From positions 102,507 through 166,506 of the forward strand of contig JACKAT010000006.1 of the NCBI GenBank assembly GCA_020634935.1: 64,000 nucleotides of DNA. Direction: 5' to 3'. The notes below the pieces were generated by a model. It saw only the letters and a list, made by a program, of their open reading frames with translations. It did no database searches and was not told the origin of the DNA. Shown here piece by piece: positions 10,096 through 18,318 of this stretch (the first letter of the stretch is position 1; every line of letters begins with the position of its first letter). Both the position numbers and the translations under genes were made by a program. The stretch is from Anaerolineales bacterium (lineage in GTDB: Bacteria; Chloroflexota; Anaerolineae; 4572-78; J111).

Positions 10096-13000
10096 TCAGG
10101 GCGAAACCTCTATCACCTTTTGAGTTGAATCGGTAAGCGTGTCCTGACTGGTAATGGTCAGGGTAGTGGTATACGTGCCGATAGCAGTGTAGGTATGAGT
10201 AGCGACGCCGCCACTGCTCACCAAGCCGTCACCCCAGTTCCAACTGTAGTCGATGATCGGGCTGCTCGCCTGCGAGGTGCTGGCATCGAGGGTGAGGACC
10301 TGCCCCACTTTGACGGTCCCTGGCCCGGTGATCACCGCCAGCGGCGGGGCAACCGGCGTTTCGATAGTCGGAGGCGACTCGATCTGAATGGAGGACTGGG
10401 TGGTATCGGTTAGAGCGTCCTGGTTGGTAATTGTCAAAAGAATAGGATAGATGCCGGGGGCGGTATAAATGTGAGTCACATTCACAGTATTGGCCTGAGT
10501 ACCGTCGCCCAACTGCCAGTCATATTGGATGATCGGACTGGCCGACTGTGAGGCTCCGGCGGATAGAGCGACCGTCTGGCCGACCTGAGCCGAAGACGGG
10601 CCGCTAATGATCGCCAGCGGCGTCGAAGGGACATCGGTTGCAGTGGCGGTTGGCGTCAAGGTCGGCGTGGTGGTTACGGTTGGGGTCGTTGTTGGCGTTT
10701 GAGTGACCGTTGGCGTTAAGGTCGCAGTGGCGGTCGGCGTCAAAGTTCCAGTGGATGTGGGAGTTAGGGTCACGGTCGGCGAGCTAGTGCCGGTCGCAGT
10801 CGGTGTTACCGTAGTCAGGGTCGGAGTTAAGGTTGGGGCCGACCCTAGAGTGGCGGTCGGCGTGGTGGTTGGGGATTTTGTGGCCGTGGGGCTATCCGCC
10901 TCGATGTTGATGATCCGGCTGGCGCTGTTGCTAAAGCCATTGGCATCGATAACGGTTAGCCGGACGTTGTAGTAGGCCGGCGAGTCAAAGGTGTGCGAGG
11001 CAACCGCTCCGCTGGCAACGCCGCCATCGCCAAACTCCCAATCGTAGCTAGCAATTTGGGCTGAGGCGGTTGAGCCGCTGCCGTCGAAATTGACTGACTG
11101 GCCCACTTTGGCCGCATCCGGCGCAGCGATGACGGCTACTGGCGCCGGCTGGGCATCGATGCGGATGGTAAGGTTAGTGCTGCCCCGCAGCCCCTTATCA
11201 TCGACCAGAGTCAGATTGACATTATAGTAACCGGCCGAACGGTAGATGTGCTGGACATTGACCCCGGTTGAGCCGGTGCCGTCGCCAAAGGTCCAGTTGT
11301 AGCTAACAATCGGGTTGGCTGCCTGGGAACGGCTGGCGTCAAAACTGACGGTTTGATCGACCTGGGCCGCGGTCGGGCCATCGATGACCGGAATGGGCGG
11401 CGTTTCGGGCTGCGGTTCCTCTTTGATGTCGATATCAACGCTGGTGCGGTCGCGCAGGCCGGCGCTGTCGCGGACGGTTAATCTGACCCGATAGGTGCCG
11501 GGCGAGGTGTAGGTATGGTTGACCTGCTTGTCGTCTGCTTCTTTGCCGTCGCCAAATTCCCACTCGTAATCAACAATTGGATAATCACCCCGGCGCGACC
11601 GGCCACCGTCAAACTTCACCGGCTGGCCGACCAACGCTTCCGATGGGCTGCTGATAACAGCGATAGGCGGATTGTCCGTGACATCATCCTGGCGCTGCCA
11701 ACCTAATTCGATGCGGGCCAGTCCGGCGCGCTCGTAATATTCAACCCGCAGCTCGCGGACGCCGCCGGCGATAGAAGTCTTGAACTCAACATTGCCGGTA
11801 TCGCCATCCTGCCAGTGGTCATAAATAAGCGTATTATCAAGCCAAACTCGCGCTCCGTCATCAGAGCGAAGGCGGAAGATGTAGTCGCCGCCCTCGAAGC
11901 TTTGACGGCGAGTCCAACGCGCCGAAAAATTGTCGGCCGACACCTGGGAAGCAGGCGAGCCGTTGCTCCAGTCGTAATTGATACTTGCTTCGTTACGGAC
12001 CAGAACGGGGGAGCCAGCCAGATCGACGTTGTTAAAGTATTCGGCTTTCCAATCCGGGAAGGTGTCGATGCGCTCCCAGCCCAGAACGGCCAGCGCCCCG
12101 CCGGTGGCATCGAAATATTCCATCTTGATGCTGTGAGCGCCGGCGGTCAGATAAATGTCGGCGCTGTAAGTCGCGGGGGCGCTCTCGCGCCACTCATCGA
12201 TCAGCAGGTTGCCATCGACCCACAGCCGGGAGCCATCATCGGTTCGAGTGTAGAAGCGGTAGGCTCCGGCTGAAAAATCGAGGGTGCGTGTCCAGCGGGC
12301 CGAGAAGTTGTCGGCCCGCACCTGGGAAGCGGGCGAATTTTGGCCCCAGTCGAAACTCACCGCGACATCATTGCGAACCAAAACCGGACTGCCACTCAGA
12401 TCACGGTTGTTGTAATACTCACCACGCCAGTCGGTGATGACGATGCCCGGCATAGGCGTAGCTGTTGGCGGCGGGGCAGGGGTAACGGTCGGCCGGGCCG
12501 GCGAGGCGACAATCGGCACATTTTCGATATTCTCGGCCGTGGAGAATTGGGCCGCGACCCAGCCGAAATCGCTGGCAGCGCTCTCGTACCGGATTTGCCA
12601 CCAGGTGCCATCGGCGTTACGGCCGGTGATTTCGGCGGTCTGGCCGTACATGAGCACGCCTAAAATGTCGTACTCTACGCCCGGTCCTTCGCGCACGTTT
12701 AGATCGGTGTTGACGGTTAGCCGGGCTATATCCGGCGGCGGGGGAGTGGACGTCGGTTCAGGCTCTGGAGGCTCGATCTCTTCCGAGGCAGCCGGCGTTA
12801 GCGAGGGGATATCGGCCGGGCTGCTGATAGTTAGCAGGGCTTGAGCCGAAGTTTGTTCATTGTCCGTTTGGGCCAGAACCGGCACCGGGCTTTCGCTCAG
12901 CCAGCGCGGGTCTGAGGGTACAATGATGTCCACGCTAAAGCGCCCGTCGGGATCGACGATGGTGCTGTTGACGGCGTAACGCGGCGGCGACAGCGGTACA

Positions 13001-13287
13001 AAGTAAATGACAATCCGGCTGCCCACCGGCCAGCCGTCACCTTGCACCGTGACCGTGCTGCCCGCCGAACCGACGCTCGGCGATAAGCTTACTAGCGGCT
13101 GGCTAGCCTCATCCGTCGGCAACTCGCTAATTTCGGAAGGGGCCTGGCTGCCGAAAAAGAGACTGCCCAAAATGGCAAAGAGGACAATCGCCCCGACTAA
13201 TAACGCCACAAAAATACCCAGCAGAGTCAGTTCAAATTTGGACCAATTTTCCAATATCGTTCGAAATGGATTATTATGATTACTCAC
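10096..13287 (-). CDS. Membrane-anchored surface protein with SH3b, PA14 and PKD domains
   Basis: A 1063-residue cell-surface protein. A short cytoplasmic tail and a single membrane anchor (about 19-45) are followed by a beta-rich segment (about 60-155), a Pro/Thr linker and a bacterial SH3-like domain (about 187-248, with LNVREGPG). Two PA14-type domains follow (about 288-405 and 408-528, each with an ARWTR...F pattern and GSRLWVDG or GARVWLDN). Then come three PKD domains (WEFGDG, WTFGDG, WEFGDG), a mucin-like Thr/Pro linker (about 797-880) and two more PKD domains. Such modules bind glycans or mediate adhesion; no catalytic domain was seen. The GTG start at 13287 has GAGGAG eight bases upstream. 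Confidence 0.88.
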   Translation of the reverse strand: MSNHNNPFRTILENWSKFELTLLGIFVALLVGAIVLFAILGSLFFGSQAPSEISELPTDEASQPLVSLSPSVGSAGSTVTVQGDGWPVGSRIVIYFVPLSPPRYAVNSTIVDPDGRFSVDIIVPSDPRWLSESPVPVLAQTDNEQTSAQALLTISSPADIPSLTPAASEEIEPPEPEPTSTPPPPDIARLTVNTDLNVREGPGVEYDILGVLMYGQTAEITGRNADGTWWQIRYESAASDFGWVAAQFSTAENIENVPIVASPARPTVTPAPPPTATPMPGIVITDWRGEYYNNRDLSGSPVLVRNDVAVSFDWGQNSPASQVRADNFSARWTRTLDFSAGAYRFYTRTDDGSRLWVDGNLLIDEWRESAPATYSADIYLTAGAHSIKMEYFDATGGALAVLGWERIDTFPDWKAEYFNNVDLAGSPVLVRNEASINYDWSNGSPASQVSADNFSARWTRRQSFEGGDYIFRLRSDDGARVWLDNTLIYDHWQDGDTGNVEFKTSIAGGVRELRVEYYERAGLARIELGWQRQDDVTDNPPIAVISSPSEALVGQPVKFDGGRSRRGDYPIVDYEWEFGDGKEADDKQVNHTYTSPGTYRVRLTVRDSAGLRDRTSVDIDIKEEPQPETPPIPVIDGPTAAQVDQTVSFDASRSQAANPIVSYNWTFGDGTGSTGVNVQHIYRSAGYYNVNLTLVDDKGLRGSTNLTIRIDAQPAPVAVIAAPDAAKVGQSVNFDGSGSTASAQIASYDWEFGDGGVASGAVASHTFDSPAYYNVRLTVIDANGFSNSASRIINIEADSPTATKSPTTTPTATLGSAPTLTPTLTTVTPTATGTSSPTVTLTPTSTGTLTPTATATLTPTVTQTPTTTPTVTTTPTLTPTATATDVPSTPLAIISGPSSAQVGQTVALSAGASQSASPIIQYDWQLGDGTQANTVNVTHIYTAPGIYPILLTITNQDALTDTTQSSIQIESPPTIETPVAPPLAVITGPGTVKVGQVLTLDASTSQASSPIIDYSWNWGDGLVSSGGVATHTYTAIGTYTTTLTITSQDTLTDSTQKVIEVSP

Positions 13288-13552
13288 AAAGACTTCTCCT
13301 CACAGCTTTGGGCTTGTCCACGAATCAGTTTGTCTTTGGCAGAAGCTTAGGAATGAAAAGTAAGCCGATAATGCCTGCCCATTATCCCAAGCCCTTTCTC
13401 TCTATCTGCGCCCACAGACAACGAACGCCCAACGTAATTAATGTGACGCTAACGAAGGGGCAAAAGTTCCAGTAGCATCAAATAATTATACGCCAAAATG
13501 ATAAGATTTTGTATTTATTTAACATAGGAGAAGGTCTTGATAAGATTTCGGC

Positions 13553-13582
13553 AAAAAAAAGCCGATCATCGTTGATCGGCAC
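13553..13582 (-). terminator. Intrinsic terminator of the MGS-like gene
   Basis: On the minus strand GCCGATCA, a four-base loop and TGATCGGC are followed by eight T. It lies about 50 bases downstream of the stop at 13630. The rest of 13288-13629 holds no gene that I can support. Confidence 0.85.
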
Positions 13583-13629
13583 GCTTAGATGGTCAATTGA
13601 ACCTGAATCACACTATTAAATTCCCCTCA

Positions 13630-14022
13630 TTATTCAATTAAAGCTAGACAAGATGGAAACATGTGATCGGCGGCGCGCCGATTACCGGCTATCGGGACAT
13701 TTCTAAACGTGGCATTGTCTAACAATGCTTTAATATCCGGATCGATAACTGGCATTTCAGTTGGGTCAACAAAAACCACTAGGAAATCTACATCATTTTC
13801 CGATGGTAATAGCCTGACGAGGCGGTGGTTTTCAGCTTTATGTTGATCTGACATCTTATTAATGGTCAATTGAAGTTCTTGAGTTAGTAAGTTAAAGGCG
13901 GCAGTAGTGGTAAAAACGTCATATTCGGCCAAGAGATCACGATTAAACTTGGCCCAATCAAGCAGCTCGGGCATGCGATTGTCATCGGCAACAAGGGCGA
14001 TCCTCTTCTTCCTCGGTTCCAT
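13630..14022 (-). CDS. Methylglyoxal-synthase-like protein, catalytic His residues replaced
   Basis: A 130-residue protein with the MGS-like fold. RKKRIALVADDNR aligns with the N-terminal strand of MgsA, and VFVDPTEMPVIDPDIKALL with its second catalytic segment. Against E. coli MgsA, positions equivalent to Asp20, Asp91 and Asp101 are kept, but His19 is Asp and His98 is Ile. The GGDQ loop around Asp71 is also not clear. Methylglyoxal synthase activity (dihydroxyacetone phosphate to methylglyoxal) is therefore doubtful; a ligand-sensing role is possible. The ATG at 14022 is preceded by AAGGA about 12 bases away and matches the family start better than a TTG at 14076. It is followed by a clear terminator. 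Confidence 0.72.
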   Translation of the reverse strand: MEPRKKRIALVADDNRMPELLDWAKFNRDLLAEYDVFTTTAAFNLLTQELQLTINKMSDQHKAENHRLVRLLPSENDVDFLVVFVDPTEMPVIDPDIKALLDNATFRNVPIAGNRRAADHMFPSCLALIE

Positions 14023-14310
14023 AGCAAACGTTTTCCTTAGAGTTCGGCTAGAATCAGTCGAGCAGAATTTGCTCAAGGGGGATGGTCAACTCCCCGTTTT
14101 AGCTCGAGTTAGGCCATCCGAGCCGAGCAACCTATGGTCGACTGATTAAAACAGACAATATAACCGACAATTACGCTTAGATAAGCATAAATCTTCCTTT
14201 CTTAACCCTTAATTTTACTAAAGGCATGTGTAATTTGTGTTGAAAAAACGTATAAATTCTGTCATAAATTAATACCCCCTCTCAAAAATTCAAAAAATTC
14301 GCCTAATTTC

Positions 14311-14406
14311 AGAGCTGACCGGTTTCCCCCTGACATAGGAGACAATGCGTCTATCCGGTTGGAATAATTTTTGGTCAAAGTCAGGGCTTGAAAATCTATC
14401 AGCTCT
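14311..14406. repeat. Imperfect inverted repeat, AGAGCTGA ends
   Basis: AGAGCTGACCGGTTTCCCCCTGAC at 14311-14334 pairs imperfectly with GTCAGGGC...TATCAGCTCT ending at 14406. The TTGGTCAAAGTCAGGGC portion resembles the TTGTCAAAGTTAGGG stretch of family B, so it may be a distant relative. No gene was seen in 14023-14421. Confidence 0.5.
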
Positions 14407-14421
14407 TATTTGGCGATTTTT

Positions 14422-15465
14422 TTATAAGGTTGCCATTTCAGCGTTATCAAAGTTGCGATCATAGTAACTCATGTACTGCACTTTGTTTTCCAGAGCGTGA
14501 ATGACCGCGTAGGTAAAATTCGTTTTCTCAAAGCGCTGGGCGCTGCCCAAACCACCGGGGCTAAACACGTTAATTTCCATCAACTTGTCGCCCACAATGT
14601 CCAGGCCAACCAGAAACATGCCGTCTTGAACCAGCTTGGGGCGCACAATTTCCGCCACGCGCAGCGCCGTATCATCGATTCTGGCCTTGGCGATGGTTCC
14701 GCCCGCGTGAACGTTACTGCGCATGTCGTCGCCGGTTCTAACCCGGCGAAACGCTGCGTAGCGACCCTTATAACGCAAGGGCGAGCCGTTCATCAGGAAC
14801 AGCCGCGTATCGCCTTCCACTGCGGCCGGCAGATATTCTTGAGCAATCACATAGCCATGCTGAGCTACCGCCTCGACCATCTGATTGAGATTAGCCAGTT
14901 CGGTAGGGGTGACTAAAAAAACATTCTGCCCGCCCGAACCTTGCAGCGGTTTGAGTACAATTTTACCGCCCATCTCTTTGGCAAACTCTCTGATCTCCTT
15001 CCGGTCACGGGTAATCAGCGTTTTGGGCCGAACCGACTCGGGAAAGGATTGAAAGTACATTTTGTTTTGGGCTTTCGCCAGCCCATTCGGATCATTCAGG
15101 ACAATTACGCCGTGGCGCATGGCCATTCGGCCAAAGATAATCCCCGCCGATTGGGCCCAAGGCCGGCGCACATCCTCGGCGGGATCGTTGCGCAGCAACA
15201 GTACGTCCAGGTCATCGACCTTGATCCGGCTTTGTTTGGCTTTCGATCCCTGTAAATCGCGTAAATAACCTTCACCGGTGGTATACTTTTTGGCCGTGGC
15301 AGAGCGGGCCCGGGCTTGAATAGAACCGTCGGGCGCATACAAAAAGTCGGCCACGCCCATCACCCAGGCTTCGTGGCCCATGTTGATGGCCGTCATCCCC
15401 AGCCGGGTGGTGGTGTACCCTTTGGTTTCGGTCATGATATCATTAACGACAAAGCCAATTCTCAC
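14422..15465 (-). CDS. ATP-grasp ligase, glutathione synthetase-like
   Basis: A 347-residue ATP-grasp enzyme related to GshB/RimK, expected to join a carboxylate to an amine via an acyl phosphate. It begins VRIGFVVNDIMTE, typical of GshB-like proteins. The ATP-grasp signatures are IVLKPLQGSGGQNVFLV in the middle and LVGLDIVGDKLMEINVFSPG near the end, which includes the metal-binding Glu and Asn. The GTG at 15465 is chosen because AAAGGAA precedes it and because GTGA overlaps the stop of the DUF1704 gene by four bases, which implies translational coupling. The substrate is unknown. No GshA partner is present, so a role other than glutathione synthesis is likely. Confidence 0.85.
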   Translation of the reverse strand: MRIGFVVNDIMTETKGYTTTRLGMTAINMGHEAWVMGVADFLYAPDGSIQARARSATAKKYTTGEGYLRDLQGSKAKQSRIKVDDLDVLLLRNDPAEDVRRPWAQSAGIIFGRMAMRHGVIVLNDPNGLAKAQNKMYFQSFPESVRPKTLITRDRKEIREFAKEMGGKIVLKPLQGSGGQNVFLVTPTELANLNQMVEAVAQHGYVIAQEYLPAAVEGDTRLFLMNGSPLRYKGRYAAFRRVRTGDDMRSNVHAGGTIAKARIDDTALRVAEIVRPKLVQDGMFLVGLDIVGDKLMEINVFSPGGLGSAQRFEKTNFTYAVIHALENKVQYMSYYDRNFDNAEMATL

Positions 15466-17390
15466 TGTTGTTTCCTTTCGATTAAGTCTAAAATAGATGT
15501 ACCGTTTCGTAATTCCTCGAGTCTGGTGGTGGCTTCTACAGAGTTCATATAGCGAGGATAAAGAGGCGTTGGGCGCAGAACTTGCCGCCATTGAAGTTCC
15601 TTAATAATGGACACATGGTCGGCGGCAATTTTACCGACAAAGAGGGGATCCAGCTGACCACCACCCTTTATATATTGTAATACTTCAACCAAGCCACGCA
15701 AGTAAATTGCGTCTTTTGTAAGCCCTCCCCCGCGATAGATGCGCATGGTGACGGTAAAGGCCGTGCGCTGGGCAAATCCATACGTTCGGTACAACTCTCG
15801 AAAGGTATCAACAAAGGTAGCCCCTTCAATCAGCCGTTTGGCCGCGATAACCCGCCCGGCCAGCAGGCGCAGACGAGGCCGGCTCAAGCCGCCGACCAGA
15901 TATTCGGCCAGAACGGCGATGCCTTCCTGTAATTCTTCATAACCGGCCAGGCCGGTGTATAGCTGTTGAAACGGCTGGGCGCGGCCGTTGAAATAGGTCA
16001 GTAGGTGGGTGCCGACCTCATGCTGGATCAGCGCCTCCACCCGCGAGGCCGGTATGCGACTCTGCTGGCTGATTAGCAAATTGCCTCGCGAGACCATCAA
16101 CCCGGCGATATCATCCCGCACCTGCACCCCAGCCGACAACTGCGGGTAAAATTGGCGGTAATAGGCGATTTCCTGCAACGCCCGTTCGGCAAAGTCGGCC
16201 GCGCTCAGAAAATGTCGTCCGCTGCTCTCATGGCTGCGCGGTGAGATGTGACCCAGGATGTCGATGGCCAGTCGCTCCAGATCGTCGCTTACGCCTCCAA
16301 ATAATTGGAGACTGCCGTACAAAAACCGGCGCGAGCCGCGATCGCCCAGCATAGTTAGCTGCCGGTCAAGCTCATGGCGCTTTTCCCGAAAGAGATAAGC
16401 CAGGGTCGGATCCTCGACCCGCTCAATGGAGACGCGAAAGAGTTTTCGTTTCAAGAGGGCCGGGTCTACCGGCAGGGGCCGATAGTAAAAGACCGGCGGC
16501 TGCTCGAAATGCTGGCGTTTGAACTGGTGCCAGGCTAATTCCGGGTTGACCGGCGTGACTTGCAGCAAAAACTCAAAGGCATTGCTAATCTCGGCCAACT
16601 GCTTATCGACATTCCAGACCGATTTAACCAGCGCCCGGCGACCCAAGGCATGGTAATTGGGCGGGCGATAGGTCGTCTGCGTTTGCGAAAAATCGAAAAA
16701 AGCGCGGCGAAAAGCCCACGCCAGGCCGCGGTGCAGCGTCCGCAGCACCATCGGATAAATATCATTAGTTTTGGGGTTTTGGTAAATCGGCGCGATTTCC
16801 AGCCCTAACACATAGCAGTTCAATTTCCGAGCATCGGCCGATGACACCAGCATCGACATCGCGGCTGGCGATCGTTTCTTCCGGTCAGTAATCTCCACCG
16901 TAGCCGCCTCGCGTTGAATCTTGACCCGGCGCAGGGCTTTAGCCAGGGTTTCAATGGTTGACGCGGGCGGGCGCACATGAGAAGTAATAATCTTAAAGCC
17001 GGGCCTCAACCCAACCAGTTTGGCAGTACGGGCTGGCTCGGCCGGCGCCGCCCAAACTTCAATGATGAGAAACGCGTTGAATTGAGCCGCTAGCGTGGCC
17101 GTAATCGTTTTGACTAACGTCGATAAGGGGGTCTTATATTGTACGTCACCCCAAGCAATCAGATGAGCCGCCTCTCCGGTGACTAAGAGATCGGTTCCGG
17201 GATCGGAACTCTCGGCTGGGCGGCGATAAACACACAAAAAAGGCAGCGGACGGTCGATGTGCAGGCGTCCCGCTTGCGGCAAGGTATACCGAACTCGCTT
17301 ACCCTGATCGAGTAAGGTTCGGATCTTGTCGATCAGATCGACCGAAACGACTTCGATGGTCTCATCCAGCGGTTGACTAATGCTGCTCAC
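15462..17390 (-). CDS. DUF1704 / QEGLA-motif metallopeptidase (MATCAP-like)
   Basis: A 642-residue protein of the DUF1704 family, annotated in bacteria as 'flavohemoglobin expression-modulating QEGLA motif protein'. The zinc site HEVGTH is at about 456-461, and ELQEGIA about 20 residues later supplies a Glu and the QEGLA-type motif. Eukaryotic members of this family include the tubulin tyrosine carboxypeptidase MATCAP. The family is therefore a zincin peptidase that can remove C-terminal residues, and the bacterial substrate is unknown. The GTG at 17390 has GAGGAA seven bases upstream. It is translationally coupled to the ATP-grasp gene. Confidence 0.85.
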   Translation of the reverse strand: MSSISQPLDETIEVVSVDLIDKIRTLLDQGKRVRYTLPQAGRLHIDRPLPFLCVYRRPAESSDPGTDLLVTGEAAHLIAWGDVQYKTPLSTLVKTITATLAAQFNAFLIIEVWAAPAEPARTAKLVGLRPGFKIITSHVRPPASTIETLAKALRRVKIQREAATVEITDRKKRSPAAMSMLVSSADARKLNCYVLGLEIAPIYQNPKTNDIYPMVLRTLHRGLAWAFRRAFFDFSQTQTTYRPPNYHALGRRALVKSVWNVDKQLAEISNAFEFLLQVTPVNPELAWHQFKRQHFEQPPVFYYRPLPVDPALLKRKLFRVSIERVEDPTLAYLFREKRHELDRQLTMLGDRGSRRFLYGSLQLFGGVSDDLERLAIDILGHISPRSHESSGRHFLSAADFAERALQEIAYYRQFYPQLSAGVQVRDDIAGLMVSRGNLLISQQSRIPASRVEALIQHEVGTHLLTYFNGRAQPFQQLYTGLAGYEELQEGIAVLAEYLVGGLSRPRLRLLAGRVIAAKRLIEGATFVDTFRELYRTYGFAQRTAFTVTMRIYRGGGLTKDAIYLRGLVEVLQYIKGGGQLDPLFVGKIAADHVSIIKELQWRQVLRPTPLYPRYMNSVEATTRLEELRNGTSILDLIERKQQ

Positions 17391-17402
17391 GACAAAATTC
17401 CT

Positions 17403-17527
17403 CGGAAAAGTTTGTAGAGTTTATAGAGTTTATAGCGTTAAAGAGTTGGGAATGGCACTCTATAAACTTCCCCAACTCCATAAACTCCCAACTCAACGAA
17501 CTCCATAAACCCCCAACTCGACAAACT
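17403..17527. repeat. AAACTC/GAGTTT low-complexity runs
   Basis: Repeated TTTGTAGAGTTTATAGAGTT units (17410-17450) and complementary AACTCCATAAACTCCCAACTC units (17468-17527) fill the gap between two co-directional genes. The run continues into the C-terminal codons of the amidohydrolase-like gene (SLEFIEF-like wording in the other strand). It can fold back on itself. Confidence 0.6.
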
Positions 17528-18304
17528 CTATAAACTCTCAAGTACCCCCGGCACAGTGGACTCCAACGCCTGCCGAATGGCGGCCAGATGCAGGGGATCG
17601 GGTTCGCCGGTCCATTCATCCATAAAAAATTTTTTGAATTCAATGGCCAGAACGCAAGCCGATTGAGGAAAAGTGGCATGGCTCCAGCGAGCAAACTCGC
17701 CGCCCTTAAACTTTACATTTTCTCGCACATCCAAATGCCGTCCCAAATAGTTAAACGCCTGCAAGTCGGCCATAAAGCGATCAACCATCGGCCCCCAGCG
17801 CGCCCGGTCTAAGCTGCCGGTGCCGACATTAACCTCCGGATTCTGTTCGGGGTCGGCCGGCGGGCCGGTGGGACCTTCTCGGCGATAGTTGTAGCTGTGC
17901 AGGTCAAAAACAACAAAGCGCCCGAACTTTTGCTCAAGCGCCGAAAAAATCTGGTAGGTTGTATTGTAAAAGGCATCGTACTGCTGCAGCGAGCGTTGAA
18001 TCAGGGCTTCCGATGGTTTTTCGCGCCAGACGTGTAGGCCCCAGGCATCCTCCGGCTCGATGTAGACCGCCTTTTCTCTGGGTCGATTTAAGTCGACTTC
18101 AAACCGGGAACGCAGGCCAACCAGCCGGGTCGGAGCGACAACCGTCCAGTTGCCGGTAAAGGGGTCTTCCTCCCGCAGCCGGTCGGCTTCCGGCAGCGCC
18201 AGCAGCGCGGCTACCTCCTCCCGGACAGCGTGACCGTTGTGGATAGCGGTAGCCACCAACGGGCTGTCGCCCTGCTGTAACTCCCAAATCGTCAGATCGG
18301 TCAT
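17528..18304 (-). CDS. N-formylglutamate amidohydrolase-like protein
   Basis: A 258-residue member of the N-formylglutamate amidohydrolase family (HutG/COG3931 type), a zinc hydrolase fold related to carboxypeptidases. Visible signatures are the early metal-site motif ATAIHNGH (about 19-25) and VVFDLHSYNYRREG (about 130-143). A Glu-containing C-terminal strand (VLAIEFKKFFMDEW) is also present. Known members release formate from N-formylglutamate in histidine breakdown, but no hut genes are nearby. Its position between a GH13-like gene (14-base gap) and DUF1704 points to hydrolysis of another amide. The ribosome site before the ATG is weak, so coupling to the upstream gene is possible. Confidence 0.85.
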   Translation of the reverse strand: MTDLTIWELQQGDSPLVATAIHNGHAVREEVAALLALPEADRLREEDPFTGNWTVVAPTRLVGLRSRFEVDLNRPREKAVYIEPEDAWGLHVWREKPSEALIQRSLQQYDAFYNTTYQIFSALEQKFGRFVVFDLHSYNYRREGPTGPPADPEQNPEVNVGTGSLDRARWGPMVDRFMADLQAFNYLGRHLDVRENVKFKGGEFARWSHATFPQSACVLAIEFKKFFMDEWTGEPDPLHLAAIRQALESTVPGVLESL

Positions 18305-18318
18305 TATTTCACCGCCAG

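Noticed and set aside
13266..13475. 69-codon plus-strand frame at the start of the PKD gene
   Set aside because: It overlaps the start of the PKD gene on the opposite strand, is compositionally mixed and has no ribosome site.
13630..14022. Active methylglyoxal synthase (mgsA)
   Set aside because: Both catalytic histidine positions are replaced, so the gene symbol was not assigned.
14422..15465. True glutathione synthetase
   Set aside because: No GshA gene is nearby and the neighbourhood is peptidase/amidohydrolase; the call is kept at ATP-grasp ligase.
17528..18304. HutG of a histidine-degradation operon
   Set aside because: No hutH, hutU or hutI in the neighbourhood.
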